64,000 nt of DNA from Pomphorhynchus laevis (GCA_012934845.2 WNNJ02001471.1:47757-111756), one strand, 5' to 3'; positions 52,801 to 60,454 are shown, counted from the first letter of the stretch. Notes: generated by a model from the sequence alone, not told the origin. Numbers and translations: made by a program.

Positions 52801-53219
52801 ATCTGAATAGAACATGCTGTATTTGTCTTTCAGTTTCGGATAATTTCGACTTTCTCTCACGTTTGATTCATCTCTTCGATATTTAACATGTGATCTATGC
52901 AATGAGAACATTTGATAAATTTCATGTGCCAAATTATACCTGTTACTAAATATTGGTGATTTTCTATCATCGTATCTGTATGATCTTTTTGAAAATTGAT
53001 GTTTCGATTCGTCAACGTGCCTTCTATCGCTATATATCCGGTTAGTGTTCTCTCTGCCAAAGCGACTATTCCTTCGCTGCTTCAAAACGTTTCTGTAAAA
53101 ATCATAAAACATTTTTAATTTTGTACGTATTTCGATAAATTATACTCAGCTGGCAGTAAACGAATATCGTCACGGGTGACCTGCTTAATATGCTGTAAAC
53201 TGCGATTGTCACTGTCCAT
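31165..53219 (-). CDS. ZNF106-like WD40 and zinc-finger protein, 25 exons
   Basis: Exons on the minus strand: 53219-53146, 53092-52940, 52894-52766, 52720-52470, 52355-52263, 51580-51482, 51289-50936, 50277-49588, 49540-49478, 48027-47861, 47816-47763, 47709-47659, 47611-47378, 45691-45322, 43414-43279, 42148-41917, 41618-41478, 41395-41276, 38819-38628, 38575-38507, 38462-38337, 33530-33459, 32301-32230, 31869-31810, 31395-31165. Every junction keeps phase, giving 4233 nt: 1410 residues and a TAA stop. Order: basic N-terminus, disordered middle, WD40 propeller (about 1010-1314), two C2H2 fingers (about 1331-1385). ZNF106 of vertebrates has the same C-terminal order and is an RNA-binding nuclear-speckle protein needed for splicing in neurons. 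The long vertebrate N-terminus with its extra fingers is missing, so this is a short form or an upstream exon is unseen. Confidence 0.8.
32230..42148 (-). CDS. ZNF106-like gene, exons 16-23 (WD40 propeller)
   Basis: Successive blades read PLTCIIVRAPYLHVADISGR; CGICLFIAGFDGLVRIYGRK; YLCVGDSSGHLLIFNRKR; LMIVVGSYDGNIYWHYVDRD followed by RGHNKPARSLK; MYSCSADRIVVIHDLV; NNIIASSFDGLINIYDYK; and LYVASDDGVVECIKYNP. Several exons hold about one blade. The 'VVGSYDG...GHNK.....K' block resembles the 'LLVVGSYDC...GHSKTILCMKV' block of human ZNF106 as I recall it. Introns range from 44 bp (38463-38506) to almost 5 kb (33531-38336). Confidence 0.85.
34590..36020 (+). mobile_element. degenerate LINE reverse-transcriptase fragment
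   Basis: Plus strand, several frame changes: DMDSYRGIA, KRLSYLITTRL, GEHHGFRSGHSTPTALNSL, then VFDFTKAFDSVDRNHF (motif A), FSESFIQNRCVLQGDS (motif B), and near 35400 NLVVNMSKTKIIKF with a LGFNVT block. An RT domain is certain; the clade is not, and it differs from the other LINEs here. A tandem duplication lies inside it at 35262-35378. Confidence 0.8.
35262..35378. repeat. tandem duplications inside the LINE fragment
   Basis: TTTTCTCATGTGATCGATT occurs four times in full or part, and a longer unit continuing CAACTTTCAAAGCTCTATAG occurs twice, about 48 bp apart. Confidence 0.85.
36320..37060. repeat. direct repeat pair, about 165 bp each
   Basis: 36320-36490 and 36893-37058 share ACAACCATTCGGGAGTTATT, GTGCTCTT.ACGAT, AGCTAATTAT, ACGAACAGTTAACTGAGTCT and TTTCTATAATTTCTAGATTC in order. 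They lie directly next to the Penelope-like relic and probably belong to its terminal repeats. Confidence 0.75.
37490..38050 (-). mobile_element. Penelope-like element coding relic, copy 1 (tentative)
   Basis: Highly similar to 54413-54950 across about 450 bp, both coding on the minus strand. The protein of the better copy carries HSCIPYNIKYNTLNNEIL followed by a Cys and a GYYKNNIK block. This recalls the 'H.....NIPY.LA.RI..IC........L..LI..Y...GY....I' region after the RT of Penelope-like elements. Flanked by the direct repeats at 36320-37060. Confidence 0.5.
38820..41275. other. AT-rich intron of the ZNF106-like gene
   Basis: No recognisable repeat family. Low-complexity ATTAATATT runs at 39285-39480 and 40840-40950. 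Positions 39950-40075 and 40150-40280 are partly reverse complements of each other (both contain CGTTATTGAAAATTA-like and GGGAGAATAATAGATTATTAA-like text in opposite orientation), an old inverted repeat. Confidence 0.5.
42640..42900 (+). repeat. dispersed SINE-like repeat R, copy 3
   Basis: Full-length-looking copy, directly followed by copy 4 in the same orientation. Carries GGACCTCATCAGCTACTGAT, CGTTTCGGTCC and GACTCGTCTGCTTTTATTG. Confidence 0.8.
42906..43110 (+). repeat. dispersed SINE-like repeat R, copy 4
   Basis: Tandem partner of copy 3, starting TTTTGATGACTATTTTTATT as copy 2 does. Lies between exons 15 and 16 of the ZNF106-like gene, in the opposite orientation. Confidence 0.8.
43279..45691 (-). 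CDS. ZNF106-like gene, exons 14-15
   Basis: Exon 14 (370 bp) encodes SRDRQSLEFRAVESTWNKGD and, later, LSALHEAAKRIAGESSREF and IFVSKQFWPLIQKVYKCVAD, a more ordered region before the propeller. Exon 15 (136 bp) encodes SEAVITVIGPSLVRFLIGD. It was found by phase: exon 14 leaves phase 1, exon 15 enters 1 and leaves 2, and exon 16 enters 2. The plus-strand open frames at 45245-45529 and 43261-43470 are shadows of these exons. Confidence 0.75.
43952..44009. repeat. long hairpin, 26-bp stem and 6-nt loop
   Basis: Arms 43952-43977 and 43984-44009 pair over 26 positions with one G-T as the only departure; the loop is ATGATA. Mixed composition. Intronic, between exons 14 and 15 of the ZNF106-like gene. 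Confidence 0.95.
44690..45085 (+). repeat. dispersed SINE-like repeat R, copy 5, split by an insertion
   Basis: 5' part to 44747 (TTGGCTTACGATCACTCGAT, CGTCTG, TTTATTGGCA) and 3' part from 44958 (TTTATTGGCATTTAGATTTA and onward). The 210 bp between are absent from the other copies. Confidence 0.8.
44748..44957. mobile_element. 210-bp nested insertion with 10-bp target-site duplication
   Basis: Flanked by TTTATTGGCA at 44738-44747 and 44958-44967, a sequence that occurs once in uninterrupted copies of repeat R. No coding capacity and no clear terminal inverted repeats, so the class is unknown. Confidence 0.7.
46244..46272. repeat. 13-bp-arm hairpin
   Basis: GTTACCTCGATAT, loop GTG, then its exact reverse complement. 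A partial third copy of the arm follows at 46280-46300. Intronic. Confidence 0.9.
46605..47125 (-). mobile_element. Rex/RTE-type LINE 3' part
   Basis: Minus-strand reading, with stops and frame changes: FVPILTYGQEICVMTERFRS, a damaged middle, then GSQLMWLGHVLKMSRDRLPH and a RDQISKLVEKRL end. These are the 'PTLTYGHELWVMTER', 'RSQLRWLGHLVRMPPGRLP' and 'RDYISRLAWERLG' blocks of the Rex/RTE-type family, following on from the part preserved at 5150-6190. Clearly richer in G+C than the surrounding intron (exons 13-14 of the ZNF106-like gene). Confidence 0.8.
46660..46697. repeat. 15-bp-arm hairpin at the LINE 3' end
   Basis: CATCGCGATCGTAAG (46660-46674), 8-nt loop, exact reverse complement 46683-46697. 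It is just downstream of the end of the Rex/RTE coding relic on the minus strand, so it may be part of that element's 3' UTR. Confidence 0.9.
47378..50277 (-). CDS. ZNF106-like gene, exons 8-13 (disordered middle)
   Basis: Exon 8 (690 bp) is Asn/Ser/Asp/His-rich with no domain. Exon 9 must use the donor at 49478 (GCTG|gtaaca), not the later GT at 49451, to stay in phase with exon 10 (MTKSLTLNNTKPLSAVVDIP). Exons 11 and 12 are tiny (18 and 17 codons) and are separated from their neighbours by 53- and 47-bp introns. Exon 13 ends in a better ordered stretch, RKRYLPVPTSDRVKLLLELI, likely a short helical motif. Confidence 0.7.
48235..48975 (+). mobile_element. CR1-like LINE 3' end (family D)
   Basis: Plus-strand reading: LGNNFTANLSWSLHIDEVVR, LYPLRCIS, VYIALVRSSLVYGYPVFCNV, SRDLQKMLKIQRFAERICRK and onward to RSLEEQNQKSRRL and stop. 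Matches the thumb and C-terminal region of CR1-type RTs ('LSWSAHIDEV...LVRSILVYGYPAF...KVQRRAERIC'). The 3' end has an AATAAAG signal and an AATCAATCAATCAATT tail. Only one or two frame breaks. Inside intron 9-10 of the ZNF106-like gene. Confidence 0.85.
50278..50935. other. AT-rich intron 7-8 of the ZNF106-like gene
   Basis: No repeat family recognised; simple AAATTTATAAAT runs towards 50700-50870. Confidence 0.5.
50936..53219 (-). CDS. ZNF106-like gene, exons 1-7 (basic N-terminus)
   Basis: The ATG at 53219 opens MDSDNRSLQHIKQVTRDD. No acceptor AG lies just upstream, which supports it as the start. Exons 2-3 are rich in Arg, Ser, Tyr and Asp (SKRSYRYDDRKSPIFSNR, SDRNTDKYLPMVRR), of the kind seen in RNA-associated proteins. 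Introns 1-3 are 53, 45 and 45 bp. Intron 2 (52895-52939) is in frame without a stop. Exon 5 ends CCAG followed by GCAAGT, a GC donor. Exon 7 continues as disordered Lys/Asn/Ser sequence. Phase 1 and 2 joins all agree. Confidence 0.75.
51581..52262 (-). other. GC-AG intron of the ZNF106-like gene
   Basis: On the minus strand the exon ends AACAACCAG and the intron starts GCAAGTGTTT, ending TTTATAG before TTGATAATACTG. GC donors typically have the extended AG|GCAAGT context seen here. Phase 1 on both sides. It contains an AT-only tract at about 51670-51800. Confidence 0.75.
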
Positions 53220-53886
53220 CAAAAATAAAAATCCCAGATAATTTCAATAGTATGTATGAAAAATATATTCCATGATCTCGGTATTGTATTGATATTTCAT
53301 CTAATATTATTAATTAAATTTATATTTAAAAAAACGAACTTTAACGTAAAGAGAAATCGATTATAGTAAACAAATTCAGCAAAATAGCAAATACAGCTGA
53401 CTACCGACTTAGCAAATACAGCTGACTATGGATTTGACAAATAAAGCTGACTGCAGGTATATCGGACTACGGATTTTAAAAATAAAGCCAACAAGTATAA
53501 CATGTACGGCATTAGCCAAGGAAGTAAGCTTAAACATAATAAAAGCGATTTTATCTATTCAAAGATGAATAAATAAAGCAAAGTTTTAAAAATATTTCAG
53601 TAAATAATGAAATAATATAGTATTTGGATTAAGATAGTACTTTAGGTATATGCGTATAGTCTACAATAAAGTCGGCAACCTTATAAGTGATGGGACAACT
53701 TACTATGCAGCCTTAAACCTAAAGCCAGTTATATAAAATTATTTTAAATATATTTATATTATTTTTTACATCATTTAATAATTAATGATTTTATCGATAT
53801 TATGGAGTTTTGAAAAGGAATAGATACCTGTGACGGAGTCGTTGAGCTGCACTTATAATAAAATTGTTAAAAACCTCATGGTACTA
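53220..53886. other. upstream flank of the ZNF106-like gene
   Basis: Should contain the promoter and 5' UTR, but no TATA box, initiator or further exon can be singled out. Contains three copies of an AGCTGACTA.. GATTT.. ACAAATA-type short motif near 53395-53470. Confidence 0.4.
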
Positions 53887-54405
53887 ATCGATTACTGCGT
53901 TAGCCTTTTCGCCAATTCTCCAAAATTCATCATCCTACCCCTACAACGCATAATCAACTCCGCAGCTCAAGTGATCTTTCGTCTCCGTCGCTTCGACCAC
54001 ACATCCAAATATTTTGCCTAACTCTCCTGAACCACCATCCACATCCGCATAAAACTCCGACTTCTTCTCGTAACTTTTCGTCTCATCGCTGTCGGCTCCC
54101 CGTCGTTCATCAACCCTCCTTTCTTAGACGACACTCGTCTCACCTCGCTATCGCTGCGTTCCTGTCATACCCTCTTAGTCCACGTTCCCAATTACTCCAA
54201 CAATTATGATCTCCGATCCTTCCTCGTCGCCGCCTCACTCGCCTAGAATCAACTCCCTCTCTACGTCCGCCGCGCTCCCTCCTTTATCACATTTAAACAC
54301 CTCCTCCGTTCACACCTTCTCGACACATTATTTACATTTTTGTTTTGTTGTGGTCATGTAAGCGTGCGCTGGCACGCATTTGCCACGTTAAAATAAATAT
54401 TTTTT
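53887..54405 (+). mobile_element. CR1/L2-like LINE 3' end, copy 2 (family B)
   Basis: Best preserved copy of family B: FANSPKFIILPLQRIINSAA, VIFRLRRFDHTSKYFA, RLIAVGSPSFINPPFLDDTR, then a LSLRSCHTLLVHVPNYSNNY block and RRAPSFITFKHLLRSHLLDT. This covers the last 170 or so residues of ORF2 with a few stops. Ends GCACGCATTTGCCACGT, AAAATAAATATTTTTT. Confidence 0.8.
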
Positions 54406-54412
54406 AAGTATA

Positions 54413-54950
54413 TTATTTATTATCCATCCATAAAAATTTTTCGCTAATGATTTTAAATATATTTTTAATATTATTGTGTTGATTTATATATTTTACTATT
54501 TTCTGCTTGATGTTATTTTTATAGTAACCTAGTTTAAAATATGTATCTATTAAATTATTTAAATGATTTTGAAGAAAGCCAATATCATTACATATTGTTG
54601 CAATTCTTAAAATTTCATTATTTAATGTATTATATTTTATATTATATGGTATGCATGAATGCTCATGCAAAAATATGTTTCTTGTAAATTTAAATATGTC
54701 ATCTTTAAGATATAAATTAAAAGTAGTTTTAATTGATGTTAATTTAATGTTCATATCTAGATATACACCTTCTTTATCATTAATATTGGTTTTGTTAAGA
54801 ATAAATATTGGTTTTGTTAAGAATCACTAAATTGGTTTTGTTAAGAATCATCGATATTGGTTTTGTTAAGAATAAATTTGTTCACTAATTGAATAAAAAT
54901 TATTAGAAGTTAATGCACATATATCATCAATGTATCGAAACATATTTCAT
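54413..54950 (-). mobile_element. Penelope-like element coding relic, copy 2 (tentative)
   Basis: Holds an open frame of 113 codons (54754-54413) with HSCIPYNIKYNTLNNEIL and FKLGYYKNNIKQKIVKYI. The 5' part is broken by a threefold repetition of ATTGGTTTTGTTAAGAAT at 54785-54873. Begins directly after the tail of the family B LINE. About 85% alike to 37490-38050 by eye. Confidence 0.5.
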
Positions 54951-55446
54951 ATGTTTATATAATTTATATATATTTTTACGCAGTTATGAACACATTTATA
55001 TTATACAAAGCTTAAAAATAAATAAGCTATATTCGGCCTACTATTACCTCCAATTGGAGGTTATTATTGTAATTCTTAAAATTTCACCACATTTCTATCA
55101 GGAAATGTGATTATTACATCATTTCCATCAGGACATCACATTACCGTATTTGTTGGTCATTTGGAACTTTCTTAGATAAGTGCTGTTAACGAATTTGACA
55201 TGATTTGCCCTTTATATCTAGGGTTATAAAAAATATGTGCGAATCCGCCAATTCTGGCTGTCATCTCAAAAGTTAATATCGGGAGATGAAAAGCGATTAA
55301 ATCCGCTTGATTGTCTAAGGAAGCACCCACTCGTGATTCCACAAGGTAGTGTCCCGATAAAAATCTAGAGATTATATTGACCTTTACCTTGTAGAGTACT
55401 TTGGTATTCTAAATACTCTAATTCACTTTTTTTGTGTATATAAGAC
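54951..55446. other. unassigned stretch
   Basis: From about 55130 more complex and richer in G+C than the surroundings, including a GGTTATAAAAAA TATA-like box near 55220. No coding content and no repeat family that I can name. Confidence 0.3.
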
Positions 55447-55662
55447 TAATATGTGAATATTCTAACGACAGTCAAGATCAAATCTCTTTTATTTAGACAT
55501 CCTTAGAAGTTCTGACTGTAATATGTGAATATTCTAACGACAGTCAAGATCAAATCTCTTTTATTTAGACATCCTTAGAAGTTCTGACTGTAATATGTGA
55601 ATATTCTAACGACAGTCAAGATCAAATCTCTTTTATTTAGACATCCTTAGAAGTTCTGACTG
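55447..55662. repeat. 72-bp minisatellite, three identical copies
   Basis: Copies 55447-55518, 55519-55590 and 55591-55662 are identical. The unit starts TAATATGTGAATATTCTAAC and ends AGAAGTTCTGACTG. No decay between copies means recent expansion or conversion. Confidence 0.97.
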
Positions 55663-56516
55663 TAGCTATTTTAAGTGTGTTGTGTTTTTAAAGATTGACG
55701 CAAATTGAAAGTGACCGAGATACACAGCTGCTTTGCAAACAGCTATGTACATTATCCTTGCTTAGCTTTAATTGCCTATTTGTAGGAAAAACAATTGATT
55801 GTTTTAGCTTTTTAAAGTCGATTTTACCTACATTAACTCTTTGGCAAACTCCTTTTTAGCTATCTGATTATTATTGCTACCTTAACAGTAAAACATGCAG
55901 TAGACGGGCTTGTTTTATAATTAATAACCAATCTGAAACAAGCATCTAACCAATGACGGGCACGTTCGTGTTCGAGTAAATAAAATCGAGGGAGCTCCTA
56001 CATTTAAATAACTAATAAGGTTACTTATCGACGGGAATTCGAAAATTAAACGAAGAAAAGTCAATAGCAAGATGTTAAAGATATTCTGGGCACGGGTAAT
56101 AATAGCTGGCGGTTTTAATTGCCAGCTAAGACTATGTTAACATAGCTCGGGGCATCGCTTATCTGGAAAGACATATCATTAATGATGACAGCAACATAGG
56201 TTTGTAGACTAAAGTAACAAGCAATTATTATCGATAAGTGATAAAAATACAAATATCATTATCAGAAATACGGCAAGATCAATTATCGGATATCGGCTTT
56301 ACTACCTAATGGTTACCGCATAAATTGGCCGAAAGAATGAATATTGAAAGTGTAAAATCCTAAGGGTTTTAAACATTTTTCCGCAATTGGAAAAAGTTTG
56401 CTCGAATATAGTTAGTAAAAACTTCTCTAACTCAAGCATCTTCAACACGTTCACAACAAACTCTAACACTACGTTTATGTTTCCCATGTCTATCTGGTAG
56501 CCTACTTTAAAAAATG
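55663..56516. other. unassigned stretch
   Basis: Moderate complexity, no exon or repeat recognised. The minus-strand open frame at 56302-56535 overlaps the LINE tail and is not convincing. Confidence 0.3.
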
Positions 56517-57130
56517 ATTTATTTTTACGTGGCAAATGCGTGCCGGAGCACGTTTACATGACCACAACAACAATAAACAAAAATCTAAGTCGTGTGTCGT
56601 TAAGGTGGGAACATAAGAGGTATTTGAATGTGATAAAGGAGGGAGCGCGGCGGACGTCAAGAAAGAGCTGATTCCAAGCGGGGGCCACGAGGAAGAATCG
56701 AGACCGTAGTTGTAGGAGTAATTGGGAACGTGAGGTAATAGGGAATGACGGAAACGCAGCGATAGCGAAGTGGAGCGAGTGTCGTTTAAGAAAGGGAGGT
56801 TGATGAACGATAGGGAGCCGGCAACGATGAGACGAAAAAGTGACGAGAAGGCGGAGTTTGATGCGGATGTGGACGATGGGCCAAGCAGGTTGAGCATGAT
56901 GTGTAAGTGTTATTGAAGCGATTGAGACTAGGATTACTCGAACCGCAGAGTTAATAAAACATTGTAGGGTAGGATGATGAATTTTGGAGAATTTGCGGGA
57001 AGGCTGAGACAGTAATTGATATTAGGGGAGACAAGCGATGAAAGAAGATAATAAAAGAACGAAAATCGATAAGGGGGCGGATACGGCGGGTGTCACTGAG
57101 AATTATGTAAGACGATCGGACCTTGTCACG
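56517..57130 (-). mobile_element. CR1/L2-like LINE 3' end, copy 3 (family B)
   Basis: Longest of the three family B copies, on the minus strand, with the same GCACGCATTTGCCACG 3' end followed by an AAATAAAT signal and a T-rich tail. It extends further 5' than copy 1 to include a VLHNSQ segment before the CCCCCTTATCG block. Heavily broken. The minus-strand open frame at 56502-56897 is its relic. Confidence 0.75.
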
Positions 57131-57333
57131 GACGAAAGGTTTAAGGGAAATGTGATTTAAAGGAATAGTTGTCGCTGTCCTAGATTAGTTCGTACACTCG
57201 TGGATCAGAATTTGATTTTTTCTGACAGCATTTATCCTCAACTACTATGTCGAATCTTTCGGGCTAGATATTGTGAATTGACAAGTTGAATATGAGAAGA
57301 TCGATTAATCGATTGTTCTGTCTGTCACAGACG

Positions 57334-57489
57334 TCATGTGTTTAATAAATCGTTAGTAACAGTCGATGTATCATCAGAAGAGAGAATATTTCTAATTATT
57401 ATATTTTGAGCACGCCTTGCCTGAGGATCACATGCTTTGAAATGCTTGAGGAGATTTGTCATGATGTGAAGCCATCGAGTTGTCAAGGA
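57334..57489 (-). CDS. candidate terminal exon of an unknown gene
   Basis: After an ACACTTTCAG acceptor the minus strand reads SLTTRWLHIMTNLLKHFKAC and a further 31 codons (including DPQARRAQNIIIRNILSSDD) to a TGA. The composition looks protein-like and G+C is higher than around it. No partner exon was found to the right because that DNA is repeats. It could also be an unrecognised repeat. Not similar to any family I know. Confidence 0.3.
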   Translation of the reverse strand, partial: SLTTRWLHIMTNLLKHFKACDPQARRAQNIIIRNILSSDDTSTVTNDLLNT

Positions 57490-57818
57490 CTGAAAGTGTT
57501 AAAGAAACTTGGCGTCACACAAATTCAGCAAATAACTTCTAGAAAATAATTTGTCTTTCAGCAAGATAGACAAATATTAGTACATATTATTAAAATATCG
57601 ATAAGTATTTAATGGCATCCCGATACAATAAATTAATTGCTAAGTCAAAATAGTTAAGCCCATTAGAGCGGGTCAACATTCACACGAAAAAATTAAATAA
57701 TAACAATAATTAGTCAATTGGTATAGATACCAATATATTAAACGAATAAATTAAACTTACCACTTTCTGAGTGTGAATCATCATTATTGGCAAAATATTT
57801 CAGGATAAGCGAATTAAT

Positions 57819-58358
57819 ATGACATGTTGTTTCGCATAAAATTTTAAAAAAGTCAAAATACTAATTCTGAATTTGAAATTTTGATTTCAAAATTATATGA
57901 TATTCCAATTTTTATATGAACTATAATTAAAACTGTAAAATAATATATAACAACACATAAAATGGCCTCGTTTTGGAGTCCCAGGTGCAAAGATGTAGTA
58001 TCGGACATCAGCCGTTTCTTCATAAGATTAAAAGAATAGCTTCACCAATCCAATATTATTATTAACTCCCCTAAATTGAAAGTGGTTGTCTTTAATGGCA
58101 CCCCTGCAACAGAGATAAAGCACAAGAGATCATCAATATCATCTTTCTTTTCCATTCCAAATAATTAACAACTCCCAGTATTCTTACACTGTGTAAGATA
58201 CCTGGGGTTTACCGTTACGGTTAAATGGACGGATGAATCATACTTGAATAGATTCACAAGTGTTCTTAAGAGAGCTAGATAGGCCCTGAAACGGTCTCGG
58301 AGTCTGTCATTAAGTGGGAGTGCTCAGGTACGCTTTTAGTGTACATGGGCAATCTCGT
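57819..58358 (+). mobile_element. LINE RT fragment, family A, left copy of a duplicated block
   Basis: From about 57965 the plus strand reads SPRCKDVVSDISRFFIRLKE, NSPKLKVVVFNGTPATE, VRYLGFTVTVKW, and RFTSVLKRAR. This is the part of a LINE RT after the FADD box ('VNPSKSKVVVF', 'VRYLGV'). It has stops. It is the relative of the tail of the fusion LINE at 1929-3538. Repeated nearly exactly at 63461-64000. Confidence 0.8.
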
Positions 58359-58390
58359 GATTAATCAAATACTTAAAATAAAATATACTC

Positions 58391-58643
58391 ATCTGCTCCA
58401 TGATGAATTGATGCGAATTTCTGATATCTTTGATCTGCTCCATGATGAATTGATGCGAATTTCTGATATCTTTGCTCCGCTACGTGCCTGCAAGTTCAAG
58501 CATGGACATCCTCCTTGGTTCGACAGAGAGCTTATTGATGCTATAAGATCCCGCAACAAATTGTGGCGCGAATTTAGGCGTTCTTCTGCTTCAAAACGTG
58601 CCTACATCGACTCTCGGAACTTATGCAATCGGCAAAAATTTCA
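58391..58643 (+). mobile_element. internal fragment of the LINE at 58700-63460
   Basis: Nearly identical to 61364-61575 of the adjacent LINE (ORF2 linker between endonuclease and RT: FAPLRACKFKHGHPPWFDRE), but missing both LINE ends. Its first 42 bp are duplicated in tandem (58391-58432, 58433-58474), adding 14 codons in frame (LLHDELMRISDIFD). The open frame 58339-58668 results from this. Confidence 0.85.
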
Positions 58644-58942
58644 CGTTAAAAAAAGTATTGGTTATTAAAGTTCTTACATTTGAGATAAAATAACATACAA
58701 TAAAATAACATACAATCGGAAAAATCATTCATATCGATCTTGAAAATCCAAAGGCTGGAAGTAGAGTGATAATACTAAATAAAATCAGTAATTTGAATCA
58801 ATAAATTCAAATCGACTATACACATCGACTATACAACTACTACTTACAAGCTACTACTTACAATACACAACTACTTACAAGCAAGCCCAACGAACACACA
58901 AGCTTAAACACATAATTATTCGATTACAACGAGCGAAACGAG

Positions 58943-60454
58943 TTGACACAACAATCGATGGCAAGAACAAAGAAGACAGAAACGAAAAAATGCTTAGCAA
59001 GTCAGCAGATTAACGGTACTCGCAATCAGACTGTACCAAAATTAGCAAGCCCCTCCTCTGGGTATCAGCAACACGAGGTCTCTTGCAGCAGATCTGGATG
59101 CGACATATGGACAGCTATCAATGTTCCATCCTGTCTGACGAAATCGCTACTGTCTAGGGATTTTGTTTGTGGGTTCTGTGCCTCCGAATTGCTCTCCTTG
59201 TTGTTCAAGGGCCATTGTGACGAGCAAGTATCAATAAATGGTTTAAAGAGGAACGCAGATTCAAACAGTCACAACGATGGGGAAGATCATAGTATTAGCG
59301 AACCAGAACGGAGTTCAGAAGCGTTCAGAAAGTCAAGCAGCTCGTCGTCAGGGATTGATGATGTTTCGGCCACTCCAAAATTATCTGAGATAGGAACCAA
59401 TAATGCTATTCATGTACTCAATCATTCTCTCACGCAGCAGTCGAAGTTAGAAATGAGCGATCGTTCAATCATACCCTTCAATAACAATTCAACTCAATGC
59501 TTCGTTAGGGATGCATTGCATGAGACTAATGTGATGGATTACTCCTTCAAACAACTTCCTGTTTTGGATTCTATTGTTCATCCCCATATATTGGACTCGA
59601 GCAGCGTCGGTCTTGATGTAGATAACAAATGTTCCGCCCTCAAGCATGCAAATGTTGATTTGTCAACTCCTGTTAACACTTCCTCGGGCAGTGATTGTTC
59701 TCAAAACTGTCCTCTAGGTAGCGATTGTACTGAGCGTCCTTGTGCTTACCCGCAGCAACTGCATCACCGCTGCAGTTTATGTGTTGCTCCTCTAGTAGCC
59801 CCGTTTATTAAGAGCGTTAAGGATCTTGCAAAGGCTAGTCAGATTATAGTTAGGCCTATAGATAATCTACGACAAATAGTTAGCCTTCCAAATAATAAAC
59901 AACATGCAGTGATTCCTCCAAATCATCGTCGGCCATCGATTACCCCTGAGACTAATTCTTCATTAGTTCCGTCTGCTAGCCCTAAACAATTTAGCTCTAG
60001 ACAATTTAACTCCAGAAGAGAGTTAAACGTTATCGTGAGCGGTGTTGAAGAATCTCTCAGTAACAATCCCCAAAGTAGACTGGATGACGATATCGTGCAT
60101 CTTTGCGCAGTGTTTTCTAAGATTTTTCTCCAGAGCGATGTGGATGTTGCCAAGTGTCTTAAAGTTCGAAGAGTTTTTCGTCTAGGCAAGAAACTTTCAG
60201 ATAGACATAGACTTCTAAAAGTTGTTCTAGACTCAAAAGATCATGTTGACTTCCTACTCAAGCATGCATTTAGATTATCGCGCTCTGATTTTCATATACT
60301 CCGTGATTTATCTCCTGCAGATCGTTTGAGAAGACACGAGGCTTTCAACGAGCTGCATCGACGGCTGGAAAGTGGTGAGGGTAACTTATGTGTACGGAAT
60401 TTTCGGGTGGTCAAGTGGCGTCCGACTGTCCGGTGGCATCCCTTACTCCTGTAG
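58943..60454 (+). CDS. LINE ORF1 protein, PHD-like and RRM-like domains
   Basis: 503 codons, uninterrupted. Residues about 36-80 form a Cys-rich PHD-like finger (CSRSGCDIWTAINVPSC then FVCGFC). Residues 90-350 are Ser/Asn-rich with a second Cys cluster near 250-280. Residues about 360-500 form the RRM-like/C-terminal nucleic-acid-binding unit of ORF1 proteins: NVIVSGVEESLSNN, VRRVFRLGKK, LKVVLDSKDHVDFLLKHAF, LRDLSPADRLRRHEAF, NLCVRNFRVVKW. Role: binds element RNA and chaperones it at the target. The second ATG (codon 6) also fits as a start. Confidence 0.85.
   Translation: MTQQSMARTKKTETKKCLASQQINGTRNQTVPKLASPSSGYQQHEVSCSRSGCDIWTAINVPSCLTKSLLSRDFVCGFCASELLSLLFKGHCDEQVSINGLKRNADSNSHNDGEDHSISEPERSSEAFRKSSSSSSGIDDVSATPKLSEIGTNNAIHVLNHSLTQQSKLEMSDRSIIPFNNNSTQCFVRDALHETNVMDYSFKQLPVLDSIVHPHILDSSSVGLDVDNKCSALKHANVDLSTPVNTSSGSDCSQNCPLGSDCTERPCAYPQQLHHRCSLCVAPLVAPFIKSVKDLAKASQIIVRPIDNLRQIVSLPNNKQHAVIPPNHRRPSITPETNSSLVPSASPKQFSSRQFNSRRELNVIVSGVEESLSNNPQSRLDDDIVHLCAVFSKIFLQSDVDVAKCLKVRRVFRLGKKLSDRHRLLKVVLDSKDHVDFLLKHAFRLSRSDFHILRDLSPADRLRRHEAFNELHRRLESGEGNLCVRNFRVVKWRPTVRWHPLLL

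Noticed and set aside
52744-53112. Single 122-codon exon reading through 52895-52939
   Set aside because: The segment has good splice sites and the length of the short-intron class; it is treated as an intron, with retention kept as a finding.
55130-56300. Possible solo LTR of an old LTR element
   Set aside because: A TATA-like box and higher complexity only; no second LTR, no internal region and no defined ends, so it is not claimed.
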